NCBI GenBank assembly: GCA_903929315.1
Contig: CAIYUC010000007.1
Span: 1 to 43,539, forward strand
Source of the DNA: an uncultured Bacteroidales bacterium
GTDB lineage: Bacteria > Bacteroidota > Bacteroidia > Bacteroidales > FEN-979
Direction: 5' to 3'
DNA length: 43,539 nucleotides
In this document: piece by piece, positions 36,092 through 43,539 of the stretch
Layout of the letters: each line of letters starts with the position of its first letter
Numbering within the stretch: position 1 is the stretch's first letter
The notes under the pieces: generated by a model
The model's database searches: none
Told to the model about the DNA's origin: nothing
The model's input: the letters and a program-made list of their open reading frames with translations, nothing else
Translations under genes and position numbers: made by a program

Positions 36092-38266
36092 TCAATTAAG
36101 ATTTACCAGTTTAAAATAAATTCCCAACTGATCTTTGATCATCTCATCGTGGGTGCCGCGCTGAACGACTTTTCCTTTATCGAGGACAATAATTTCGTCG
36201 CAATCGCGGATTGTGCTTAGCCGGTGAGCAATGATCAGCGTAGTACATCCCCTGCGGCGTATGTTGTTGTCGATTATCTTTTCAGTATTGGCATCCAGTG
36301 CGCTGGTTGCCTCATCCATTATAAGAATGGTAGGATTAACCACCAGTGCACGGGCAATTTCGATACGTTGCCTCTGGCCCCCGCTAAGGTTGTTGCCCGC
36401 ATTGATGAGAATGCCGTTATACCCTCCCGGCCTGGATGAGATGACATCATGAATGCAGGAATCTTTGGTTGCCTGGATGACATCAGGAGTCCTTATGGTA
36501 TTATTCCACATCGTTAAATTATCGCTGACCGTACCCTTGAAAAGGAATATTTCCTGGTCAACCAGGGAAATTGAGTTTCTGATGACGTCCTGGGGAAAGG
36601 CTGTACGTTCATGTCCATCGAAAAGCACCTCCCCTGCCCAGGGCTGATACAAGCCTGCAACCAGTTTTGCCAGGGTAGACTTCCCAGAACCCGAACCTCC
36701 GACCAGAGCTATACGTTTCCCGGGTTCCACATGCAGCGAAAAATTTTCAATCAGCGGATCGCTGAAACGGTCGTATCCGAAGATGACATTTTTAAAATCC
36801 AGGAATCCATGCAATTTAGAATTGGCTGGGGTTATGGTTTCATGGTCATCATTTGCCTCACTTTTAAAATAAATATCTTCATTGGTCGACAAGGCATCCT
36901 GGATGGTATTCATGTTGCTCTTTGCTACCTGGAGATCACTGCCCATGGAAACCACCGATTTTACGGGTCCTGTGAAGTTGGACATCAGGCTCTGGAAAGC
37001 AATAAAAATACCAATGGTCATTTCCCCGTAAATAACAAGCAGGCCTCCGAGTGTAATAAGGATGATAGTATTCAGGTTTGACAAAAAATCGGGTAAAGTA
37101 TCCAGCAGGTTGGATGTAACATTCAGTTTCTGGTCAAATACTACGGCATTGGAAAGACTTCCCGACCAGAGACCATAGAAATCGTTTTCGGATCCTGTGG
37201 CCTTGATGGTTTCTATCTGCTCCAGTCCAACACCTGCAGTGCTGAATGTCCGCTGGTTTCGCTCAAAAAGAAGCTGGTTTAGGGTCGAGCGTTTTTCAGA
37301 AATGAAACGAAGCACAAAAAGGTTGACCATGATCACCGTAACACCTATGATTGTCAGAAGAAGATTATACTGTATCATGACGATTGCATAAAACACAACC
37401 GTAATCATGTTTGACACCGTGGATGTAAGTTCGGTTGAAAGCAATGAAGCAAGGTCGTCATTAAGTTGAACCCGCTTGAAAATCTCGCCGGGCTGACGGG
37501 TCATAAAGAAACGGATCGGCAGTTTCAGAATATGCATTAGAAGTTTCGAGGACTCGACGATGGCGAGTCGCAGCTCTATTTTGACAAGAATCTTCTGCTG
37601 CAGGTAAGTCAGGATGCCGTTAAAAAAGAAAAGCCCGGCGATGAGCGCCAGCATGGGTTTAAAATAGCTGGGCTGGTTCAGGTTGATGATATCGTCAAAG
37701 AAAAGCTTGTTCAGGCCGGCCATTATAATTGCAGGAAATACAAGTATGGCACCGCATATCAGAACAAATCCCAGGTCAAACCGGCTTGGCTTTATTCGTG
37801 CCCACACCCTGTCAATAAAAACATTTTTGCGCTTATCCGGTTTGAAATCAGACCCGGGAGTGATGATCAGTACCGTTCCTTCAAATATTTTTTCAAGTTC
37901 ATGTTCGTTGAGTTTCTTTTCTCCCTCATGCGGGTCATTCAGCAGGTAGAATTCCTTATTATAGCCGGTTAAAACGCTGTAATACCCTCCATGAATTCCA
38001 ATGATTACAGGCATTTGAAGCGATTTCAATTCAGTCACACCACAGCTGCGCACTTCCGAATTAAAGGCGTGGGCGATGGCAACCTTCATTAGCCGGATGG
38101 CTGGTATTTCTGAATTATCCGTAACGCCACATTCCAGGTTCAATGTATTCTTGGCCGGATAACAATGGTAATACGAAAAAACCATTGTAAGTGCAACCGG
38201 ACCGGATTCATTTTCCCCGATCTGGAGAATGACCGGAACCTTTTTTTTCACACGCACATTGCTCAT
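36092..38266 (-). CDS. NHLM/SunT-type ABC exporter with inactive C39 peptidase-like domain
   Basis: A 724-residue half transporter: C39-like domain 1-140, membrane domain about 160-450, ATPase about 485-724 with Walker A GGSGSGKST (523-531), signature LSGGQRQ (627-633) and Walker B ILIMDEATSALD. In active C39 peptidases the N-terminus reads Q-x4-DCG and a His follows in an H(Y/F)VV motif. Here it reads QIGENESG, so the catalytic Cys is Ser21, and the His position is Tyr (GGYYSVLTGY, about 93-102); Asp111 (LNDP) remains. The domain should therefore bind but not cleave, like the CLD of HlyB. The fold suggests descent from a bacteriocin exporter now serving an NRPS-PKS product. It is preceded by the HlyD adaptor gene 30 bp upstream. 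Confidence 0.88.
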   Translation of the reverse strand: MSNVRVKKKVPVILQIGENESGPVALTMVFSYYHCYPAKNTLNLECGVTDNSEIPAIRLMKVAIAHAFNSEVRSCGVTELKSLQMPVIIGIHGGYYSVLTGYNKEFYLLNDPHEGEKKLNEHELEKIFEGTVLIITPGSDFKPDKRKNVFIDRVWARIKPSRFDLGFVLICGAILVFPAIIMAGLNKLFFDDIINLNQPSYFKPMLALIAGLFFFNGILTYLQQKILVKIELRLAIVESSKLLMHILKLPIRFFMTRQPGEIFKRVQLNDDLASLLSTELTSTVSNMITVVFYAIVMIQYNLLLTIIGVTVIMVNLFVLRFISEKRSTLNQLLFERNQRTFSTAGVGLEQIETIKATGSENDFYGLWSGSLSNAVVFDQKLNVTSNLLDTLPDFLSNLNTIILITLGGLLVIYGEMTIGIFIAFQSLMSNFTGPVKSVVSMGSDLQVAKSNMNTIQDALSTNEDIYFKSEANDDHETITPANSKLHGFLDFKNVIFGYDRFSDPLIENFSLHVEPGKRIALVGGSGSGKSTLAKLVAGLYQPWAGEVLFDGHERTAFPQDVIRNSISLVDQEIFLFKGTVSDNLTMWNNTIRTPDVIQATKDSCIHDVISSRPGGYNGILINAGNNLSGGQRQRIEIARALVVNPTILIMDEATSALDANTEKIIDNNIRRRGCTTLIIAHRLSTIRDCDEIIVLDKGKVVQRGTHDEMIKDQLGIYFKLVNLN

Positions 38267-38296
38267 TATAAGGTCTCGATTGATTGGTGAAGGGGA

Positions 38297-39547
38297 TTAT
38301 TCGAAATATGATTTGAAAATGGGTATGATGTAGTCGATAGGGGGTTTTTGTTTTACGACGATGGAAGCCCTGCACAGCGTTCCGGTATTAATGGCGTATG
38401 GAGGTCCTTTTTTATTCGACCATTTGAAGCCGCTTATTGTCGAGGAATCGGATTTAAGACTGATCTTTACCCTGTAGGTAGGGCCCTGCTGTTGAATAAG
38501 AGCTACCAGGTCCGGGTTATTTAATTCGTCAATGATGGAGTTTGTATTAGAAACAAAATGATTGACCTCTACAACCTCACCCATCAGCCATCCGTAAAGA
38601 TTATGATTTACGGTAAACGGTTCTATCATAGTTTGCATACCTGGCTTCACCACGGCGTTAGAGTTGAAGGGGATAAAAAGGTCCAGCAAATGATTTTTTT
38701 GATTTTCTTTGTCCTCAATAACCATCATACGGGTACCCGCATTTACGAAATCGCCACTTGTGACCGACTTATCAACAATAATACCGTCAACAGGACTGCG
38801 CATTATCGTCTGCATGTCATATTCATCCTGAAGGTCGGTAATCTTCTTTATAAGCATCTGGATCTGGCCCCAGTAATCTTCCTGCTTGTATTGGCAGTCA
38901 TAGTTCCAGGATTGTTGATCAAGCTCATTGGTTTTGACCTTTTGTTCGGTCTGGATATGCTGGTTTTTCGCATTTGATAGTTGATTTTTTGCATCAATGA
39001 AATTTTCCCTCGTGGCAAGTCCTTTATCCCATAGATCCTGTTGTTGCTGCATCTTCAGTTCATAAAACGTGATCTGGTCTTGAACATGATCAAGTTCTCT
39101 TTTGAGCCGTTCCTCCTCCAGGTTGTAAAACCTCATCTTACTGGGATAATCTCTTGAATTCCTGGTCGTAAGTAATGAATACTGTAATTTCAACACATCC
39201 AACTCGGCGTTCAGTTCAACCAGCTGATGCCTGAGTTGGGGCTGAAGAAGGTGAAGCAGGACTTCACCTTCTTTTACTTTTTCCCCCAATTGAAAATTGA
39301 CCTGTTCAATCCCACCCGGATAGAGTGCTATGATTCCGTGAAGGCCTTTTCCGCTAACTATTTCACCAAGCCCATCAATCCGCTGCGGAATGCTTCCGAA
39401 TACCCCCCATAAAATAGCGACAAAAGTCAGCAGCCCCAAAGCGGAAAGGGATATCCAGTATCGCGGACGCGTGATCTTCAACATGCGGTTCATTTCCTCA
39501 GGATTACCTGCCGATCCCGAAGGCTTTGATTTTTCTGCCATATCCAT
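38297..39547 (-). CDS. HlyD-family periplasmic adaptor (membrane fusion protein)
   Basis: A 416-residue protein with a short cytoplasmic N-terminus, one membrane anchor at about 31-50, a split biotinyl-lipoyl-like hairpin (IIALYPGGIEQVNFQLGEKV at 72-91 and SPVDGIIVDKSVTSGDFV near 255-275), a long alpha-helical coiled coil between them (about 105-245) and a beta-barrel region after it. It would bridge the two ABC subunits in the inner membrane and the TolC-like channel. It resembles the HlyD proteins found with NHLM-type bacteriocin exporters. The ATG at 39545-39547 is chosen; Met3 and Met19 are alternatives. Gaps of 82 bp upstream and 30 bp downstream are compatible with one transcript. Confidence 0.9.
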   Translation of the reverse strand: MDMAEKSKPSGSAGNPEEMNRMLKITRPRYWISLSALGLLTFVAILWGVFGSIPQRIDGLGEIVSGKGLHGIIALYPGGIEQVNFQLGEKVKEGEVLLHLLQPQLRHQLVELNAELDVLKLQYSLLTTRNSRDYPSKMRFYNLEEERLKRELDHVQDQITFYELKMQQQQDLWDKGLATRENFIDAKNQLSNAKNQHIQTEQKVKTNELDQQSWNYDCQYKQEDYWGQIQMLIKKITDLQDEYDMQTIMRSPVDGIIVDKSVTSGDFVNAGTRMMVIEDKENQKNHLLDLFIPFNSNAVVKPGMQTMIEPFTVNHNLYGWLMGEVVEVNHFVSNTNSIIDELNNPDLVALIQQQGPTYRVKISLKSDSSTISGFKWSNKKGPPYAINTGTLCRASIVVKQKPPIDYIIPIFKSYFE

Positions 39548-39629
39548 AATGATAAATCTTGCCGGTTAACAAAATGCATACAAAAGCAGGCCGTATAAAC
39601 AACCTGCCGGAACCATATGAAAAAAAATT

Positions 39630-39911
39630 CTATCCCATGAATTTTTTCATGAGCTTCAAGCCCTTTTCCTTGAGTTTGGGTTTAAAATCACCATTTGCAT
39701 CGAGATGAAACTTTTTATGGTGATTCCATAATTGTTTTTTCATATCATCAGCCATTTTGAATCCTCTGAAGCCTACATTCGGCATTTCGGGCATTTTTGG
39801 AAGCTCTTTAGTACTTTTACCGGCGCTCACTTTCTTTAGTTTGCCTGGCATATCGCCTCTGGAAGGGCCTTTGGGCGGTGAAGGAATGAAACGGTTTTTT
39901 TGATTTTTCAT
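39630..39911 (-). CDS. small lysine-rich protein of unknown function
   Basis: A 93-residue protein with about 24 Lys/Arg against 8 Asp/Glu, so strongly basic. The first half is rich in proline, glycine and serine and probably disordered (IPSPPKGPSRGDMPGK). The second half is more helical (MADDMKKQLWNHHKKF) and contains an acidic-ligand spacing DANGDFKPKLKE that resembles an EF-hand loop, though without the central glycine position. It has no signal peptide, membrane segment or double-glycine leader, and I do not recognise a family. Its place between the membrane protein and the export genes, 26 bp and 82 bp from its neighbours on the same strand, suggests a role linked to export or to the product. 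No paralogue is present in the window. Confidence 0.7.
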   Translation of the reverse strand: MKNQKNRFIPSPPKGPSRGDMPGKLKKVSAGKSTKELPKMPEMPNVGFRGFKMADDMKKQLWNHHKKFHLDANGDFKPKLKEKGLKLMKKFMG

Positions 39912-39937
39912 AATTTTGATTTTTAAGGTGTGAATCT

Positions 39938-40591
39938 TTATGTAAAGGTATTATTCTTTTGTAAAGAAATATTTTTATGAAACTGGATTTTTTTTATAAT
40001 TAAAATGATACCATAAACGAACATGATTGTCGTAATGATAATCCAAACCTGGGTACAGACCTTAATCTTATTGAAACCTTCCACGTCATAATGGTGGATC
40101 AGGAATATCCTTAAAAAGACATTCGAAAAGTCGCGAAATGCCAGGAAACCGGTTAATAACATAAAATACCGGAAGTACGGCATTTGACGGTACACTATCC
40201 TGGTATGGTCTTTCGGAACCCCATGAAGGAATGCATAATCAATAAAAAAATACATGGCCATCGGTCTTCCGGTAAGCATGGTAAGGCACCAGAACGTGAC
40301 CAGTCCGATATTCAGGTAAACATAATTCCAGAGCATCTGGTGCGCCGTCCTCGAATAAATATCCATGGTACTGCCTATGATCATCGTGGCAAGAATAAAT
40401 AAACCTGTAATACTGTATTGTTTTTCTTTAATAAAAGTGAAGATTGTATACAGAAAACCCGGCACTGTCGAAAGAAGCATCGCAAAATAGTCACCCAGCA
40501 TGGAACGGCATGTATTCCAAATCAATAATGGAAGCCCAAGATAAATGATCAGGTCCAGGAGGGTACGCTTATTGAAAACCTTGGACATCAT
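39938..40591 (-). CDS. VC0807-like membrane protein, first gene of the operon
   Basis: A 217-residue inner-membrane protein with five or six hydrophobic helices: about 11-29, 36-54, 60-76, 86-106, 143-160 and 179-200. The beginning (LLDLIIYLGLPLLIWN, then GDYFAMLLSTVPGFLYTI) resembles the VC0807 family of septation-like small membrane proteins, whose function is unknown. It starts with ATG-ATG (40589-40591 used). A good Bacteroidetes promoter lies 64 bp upstream, and all following genes run in the same direction, so this is the likely leading gene of the biosynthetic operon. It might help product release, self-protection or simply be a bystander. Confidence 0.78.
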   Translation of the reverse strand: MMSKVFNKRTLLDLIIYLGLPLLIWNTCRSMLGDYFAMLLSTVPGFLYTIFTFIKEKQYSITGLFILATMIIGSTMDIYSRTAHQMLWNYVYLNIGLVTFWCLTMLTGRPMAMYFFIDYAFLHGVPKDHTRIVYRQMPYFRYFMLLTGFLAFRDFSNVFLRIFLIHHYDVEGFNKIKVCTQVWIIITTIMFVYGIILIIKKIQFHKNISLQKNNTFT

Positions 40592-40654
40592 ATCTCTAAA
40601 AGATTGTTCGATGCATTAATGAATTAGTATACCGCTACGATTGTTGATTCGGTT

Positions 40655-40685
40655 CAAAGATAAGTATTACTGTTCCCTGAATCAA
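40655..40685 (-). promoter_or_regulatory. Bacteroidetes-type promoter of the biosynthetic operon
   Basis: On the minus strand TTG (complement of 40683-40685), a 20-bp spacer, and TATCTTTG (complement of 40655-40662) match the phylum's -33 TTTG/TTG and -7 TAnnTTTG elements with the right spacing. Transcription would start near 40648, about 57 nt before the ATG at 40591. It lies in the 146-bp gap between the PLP decarboxylase and the operon; no comparable pair of elements was found in the short gaps inside the operon. Confidence 0.65.
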
Positions 40686-40737
40686 GCTTTTCATTTATTA
40701 ATAATGATTATTTACCGGAATATTGATAGTTATCATT

Positions 40738-41973
40738 TTAATATTTATATCCTATGCCACAAGAGTTTTCTATATCACCCCGCTCCCTGATCAGCAAAAC
40801 ATAACTGTTCGTATCGACTGCAACCTCAGCGGGGTATGTAAATCCACAAAAATTATAAGGCGAAAGCGTAGCTGTGTATGCGCCAACATTATGTATCAGA
40901 ACTAAATCGTCAACTGCTACATCTGGAAAATCAATTTCGTTTTGAATTATATCTATCGGGGTGCATGTCGCACCTGTAAGAATTGCTGGTGAATAATGTT
41001 CGTATTCTTTTAAAGTACTTATAAACGGTTCATGGTTTCTAAAATCTAACTGTCTTATTCCAAGATGATTAATGCCAGTATCTAAAATAATGTATTTTTT
41101 ACCTTTTGAGTATTTAACATCTAAAACCGTACTTACCAGAATAGCTGATGTTGCAGTTAAATATCTACCACTTTCAAAGAATTTATACTTAATGTTCCCG
41201 AGGAATTGTTTTTTACTTTCAAACAAATCAGCTAACCCGGTTTTTAATATATTTATGTCTAATCCTGATTGGTTTGCTGATTCTGCTACTCCAAATCCTC
41301 CTCCAAAATCCAGGAAATCCAATTGATTGAATTCGTCTTTATGTTTTTCCGCAAATTCAATCAAAAATGATGTGTTTTGAATAATTTTTTGAGCATCAAA
41401 AAACTGTGAACCGGCGTACATAAAAAGTCCATTAATATTTACTTCATTCTTGTATTTTCTGATTAAGGGAATTACATTATTTTCGTCAATACCAAATTGA
41501 GAAGAAATACCCCCCATTTTTAATTGGGAAAAACGATTAGAGAAATCCGGATTGATCCTTAGTGATATATTTAAACGTTGATTTGTTGCACTTGCAATGT
41601 TTTCTAAATCTTGTTCAGATTCGACATTGTAAGACAGGATATGGTTTTGTATACCTAATAATATTGCTTCTTTACTTTTTATTGGACCTCCTAACACAAT
41701 TCTGTCAGAATGAATTTTTAATTTAATAACTTGATGTAATTCGCCAACAGATCCTACCTCAAAACCCAAACCTGCTTGATTAAATATATTTATGACAAAT
41801 GGATTAGGATTAGCTTTTACCGAATATAATAAGCGTGACTCAACAGGTAGGGCGGCTTGTAGTTCAATTATCTTATTATTCAGTTCATAAACGGTATAGA
41901 TAATTAACGGCGTTGAGAATTTATTTACTATATCAGCAATGTCAATATTGAGTTTAGGTTGCAACTTGTACAT
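40738..41973 (-). CDS. type III PLP-dependent decarboxylase (ornithine/diaminopimelate decarboxylase-like)
   Basis: A 411-residue fold-type III enzyme: TIM barrel then beta domain. Lys53 in YSVKANPNP is the PLP Schiff-base lysine. GGGFG (224-228) binds the phosphate, ESGRYL (267-272) follows, and the C-terminal active-site pieces are CTPID (Cys337, Asp341) and GAYTATLSPYNFCG (Tyr366). The family decarboxylates ornithine, diaminopimelate, arginine or, in some natural product pathways, carrier-bound or metallophore precursors. It lies upstream of the operon promoter on the same strand, so it is not clearly part of the operon. Base composition is about 32% G+C in 41701-41760 against about half in the NRPS-PKS genes, pointing to a separate origin. 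The exact substrate is not deducible. Confidence 0.88.
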   Translation of the reverse strand: MYKLQPKLNIDIADIVNKFSTPLIIYTVYELNNKIIELQAALPVESRLLYSVKANPNPFVINIFNQAGLGFEVGSVGELHQVIKLKIHSDRIVLGGPIKSKEAILLGIQNHILSYNVESEQDLENIASATNQRLNISLRINPDFSNRFSQLKMGGISSQFGIDENNVIPLIRKYKNEVNINGLFMYAGSQFFDAQKIIQNTSFLIEFAEKHKDEFNQLDFLDFGGGFGVAESANQSGLDINILKTGLADLFESKKQFLGNIKYKFFESGRYLTATSAILVSTVLDVKYSKGKKYIILDTGINHLGIRQLDFRNHEPFISTLKEYEHYSPAILTGATCTPIDIIQNEIDFPDVAVDDLVLIHNVGAYTATLSPYNFCGFTYPAEVAVDTNSYVLLIRERGDIENSCGIGYKY

Positions 41974-42026
41974 AACTGCTTATTTTGTTTGAGAAGGTTC
42001 CGATCACTTGTTCAGAGAGAAATTTA

Positions 42027-43304
42027 CTACTTACCGCCTGCTCCAAAGTCAGGATCGAATGTGCCGCTTTCAGTGTATCTGATTATTGCAAAATCATTAT
42101 CTGAACCATTATTTGTATTTCCTGCCGCAACAATTTTTCCATCAGGCTGGATGGTGATTGCATTCGCGTGATCATCTCCATTCCGGATATCAGTTAATAC
42201 TATACCGTTTTCCCCAAAAGCAGGATCCAATGTGCCATTTTTATTATACCTGATTAATGCAAAATCAAAATTTGAGCCATTGTTTGAACTCCCGGCTGCA
42301 ACAATTTTACCGTCAGCCTGGATGGCTATTGAAGAAGCTTTATCATCTCCGTTCTGGATCATGGTTGTTACCATACCTCCTTTCCCAAAGGCCGGATCCA
42401 GAGTGCCATTTGCATTGTATCTGACAATTGCAAAATCAAAATTCAAACCATTATTCGAACTGCCTGCAACTACAATTTTTCCATCAGGCTGGATACTAAC
42501 TGCAGAAGCCTCATCTTCGCCACTCTGGATAGAAGTTATCACTTTACCGCTTTTTCCAAAGGCAGCATCCAATGTACCGTTTGCCTTGAGCCTGGCAAGT
42601 GCAACATCAGTATTTGAATATCCTGCAACTACAATTTTCCCATCAGGCTGGATGGCTACCGCCGATACATGATCATCACCATGCCTTATATCGACTAACA
42701 CAATGCCACCAGTTCCAAAGGCAGGGTCTAATGTGCCGTTGGCATTATATCTGATCAATGCAAAGTCAAAATCTGAGCCGTTATTTGAACTTCCTGCAAC
42801 CACAATCTTCCCGTCAGCCTGGACGGCTACCCCGGAAGCATTATCATCCCCATCATGTATAGAGGTTATCACTATACCGCCTTTCCCAAAGGCAGGATCC
42901 AGGGTGCCATCTTCATTGTACCTGATCACTGCAAAATCATTAGCTGTACCATTATTTGAACTTCCGGCAACCACAATTTTTCCGTCTGGCTGTATGGCTA
43001 CCGCAGAAGTATGTTCATCTCCACAATGGAGGGAAGTTTTAATTATACCGCCTGTTCCAAATGAGGGATCCAGCATACCATCTATTTTATATCTGACTAC
43101 GACAAAATCAGTATTTGAATATCCTGCTACAACAATTTTCCCATCTTTTTGTATCGCTATAGCATTGGCTTCATCATCAGCCGTGGAAACCGGAGTAATA
43201 ACAATTCCTTTCCTTCCTGATGCCGGATCAGTTACGCCGGGGGTCTGCGCTATAGTGCTGATCACAGTAAAGACTAATGCAAGTGTAAGAATTTGATTAT
43301 GCAT
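42027..43304 (-). CDS. secreted delta-60 repeat (beta-propeller-like) protein
   Basis: A 425-residue protein with a signal peptide (about 1-19, LALVFTVISTIAQ) followed by seven repeats of about 50-57 residues. Each contains IQPDGKIVVAGSSNNG, FALIRYNANGTLDPAFG and a linker ending GIV. This is the delta-60 (DUF5122) repeat, which builds beta-propeller-like extracellular domains common in this phylum. Unlike many relatives it ends right after the seventh repeat (DFGAGGK, then two stop codons) with no C-terminal type IX sorting domain, so it would stay periplasmic or be truncated. The repeats are strongly alike at DNA level, suggesting recent amplification. A -7-like TATTTTTG lies at 43339-43346 (complement) but without a matching -33. 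Confidence 0.88.
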   Translation of the reverse strand: MHNQILTLALVFTVISTIAQTPGVTDPASGRKGIVITPVSTADDEANAIAIQKDGKIVVAGYSNTDFVVVRYKIDGMLDPSFGTGGIIKTSLHCGDEHTSAVAIQPDGKIVVAGSSNNGTANDFAVIRYNEDGTLDPAFGKGGIVITSIHDGDDNASGVAVQADGKIVVAGSSNNGSDFDFALIRYNANGTLDPAFGTGGIVLVDIRHGDDHVSAVAIQPDGKIVVAGYSNTDVALARLKANGTLDAAFGKSGKVITSIQSGEDEASAVSIQPDGKIVVAGSSNNGLNFDFAIVRYNANGTLDPAFGKGGMVTTMIQNGDDKASSIAIQADGKIVAAGSSNNGSNFDFALIRYNKNGTLDPAFGENGIVLTDIRNGDDHANAITIQPDGKIVAAGNTNNGSDNDFAIIRYTESGTFDPDFGAGGK

Positions 43305-43539
43305 AAGGTTTTCCGCTTAAAGTAGGGAGGTAAAAATACAAAAATAAATCAGGAAATTTCTGATTACTTCAGGGATGTGTTTTCCCAAGTGTACATTTTA
43401 TACATGACGACTTAATTAATACAGCATAATTTACGTAAGATTTCATTTGGGACTCCCCAGATAGTTAATTGTTCTTTGACATTATGTACAAGGCAGTCGA
43501 GTGATGGGAAATACTGGTTATGAGTGCGATTCCTTCTTG

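Larger units (their letters stand above)
14574..40591 (-). other. hybrid NRPS-PKS biosynthesis and export operon
   Basis: Eleven intact genes and one stub run on the minus strand without a gap longer than about 82 bp and with four overlaps or near-contacts: ATGA overlap at 33163-33166, 11 bp at 20744-20754, 22 bp at 15463-15484, and 1 bp between 36092 and 36090. A single good promoter lies upstream at 40655-40685. Export genes come first, then the assembly line in colinear order, then the activating phosphopantetheinyl transferase. No regulator is encoded within the operon. Confidence 0.85.

Noticed and set aside
39630-39911. The small basic protein as an NHLP-type or lantibiotic-type precursor for the exporter
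   Set aside because: It has no nitrile-hydratase-like leader, no Gly-Gly processing site before a core and no Cys/Ser/Thr-rich core; besides, the exporter's protease lacks its catalytic residues.
42027-43304. Regularly spaced repeats as a CRISPR array
   Set aside because: The repeats are about 150-170 bp apart, coding, in frame and translate to delta-60 motifs.

Overview
The window looks like a chromosomal segment of a Bacteroidota species, probably Bacteroidales-like, although the order cannot be fixed from sequence alone. Reasons: a promoter of the Bacteroidetes type (TTG, 20 nt, TATCTTTG) precedes the main operon; the short CstA, the DUF4372-type IS4 relic, the delta-60 repeat protein and the intergenic repeats fit the phylum; most starts lack a Shine-Dalgarno sequence. 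No tRNA, rRNA or CRISPR array was seen.

Region 1 (1-14.6 kb) is a mixed housekeeping and accessory region: an aldo/keto reductase, a MITE-like element, a CstA-type transporter, two tandemly duplicated AEC permeases, a membrane protein, a formyltransferase, an AT-rich MFS exporter plus opine-dehydrogenase-family pair, and a SpoIIE-type phosphatase/kinase with a STAS protein. It ends in a graveyard of two insertion-sequence relics (12.9-14.4 kb).

Region 2 (14.57-40.6 kb, all minus strand, read from right to left) is one compact operon of about 26 kb encoding a hybrid NRPS-PKS pathway and its export machine. In transcription order: VC0807-like membrane protein, small lysine-rich protein, HlyD-type adaptor, ABC transporter with a degenerate C39 domain, second NHLM-type ABC transporter, TolC-type outer-membrane factor, NRPS (A-T-C-A-T), PKS (KS-AT-KR-DH-ACP), stand-alone enoylreductase, NRPS (C-A-T-TE), Sfp-type phosphopantetheinyl transferase, and a stub of a further gene cut off by the IS relics. 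Genes overlap or are spaced by at most about 80 nt.

Reading the assembly line colinearly, and extracting adenylation codes by hand: module 1 activates an unknown starter (the residue-235 Asp that grips the alpha-amino group is replaced by Ala); module 2 has a glycine-like code; the PKS adds a malonyl unit that KR, DH and the trans-acting ER could reduce; the last module has a near-perfect aspartate code; the thioesterase releases the product. A working prediction is starter-(Gly plus C2, i.e. a gamma-amino acid)-Asp, exported across both membranes. I do not recognise a described pathway with this layout.

Region 3 (40.7-43.3 kb) holds an AT-rich PLP-dependent decarboxylase and a secreted-type delta-60 repeat protein, both minus strand. 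The last 235 bases (43305-43539) show no gene that I can support; neither do bases 1-132.
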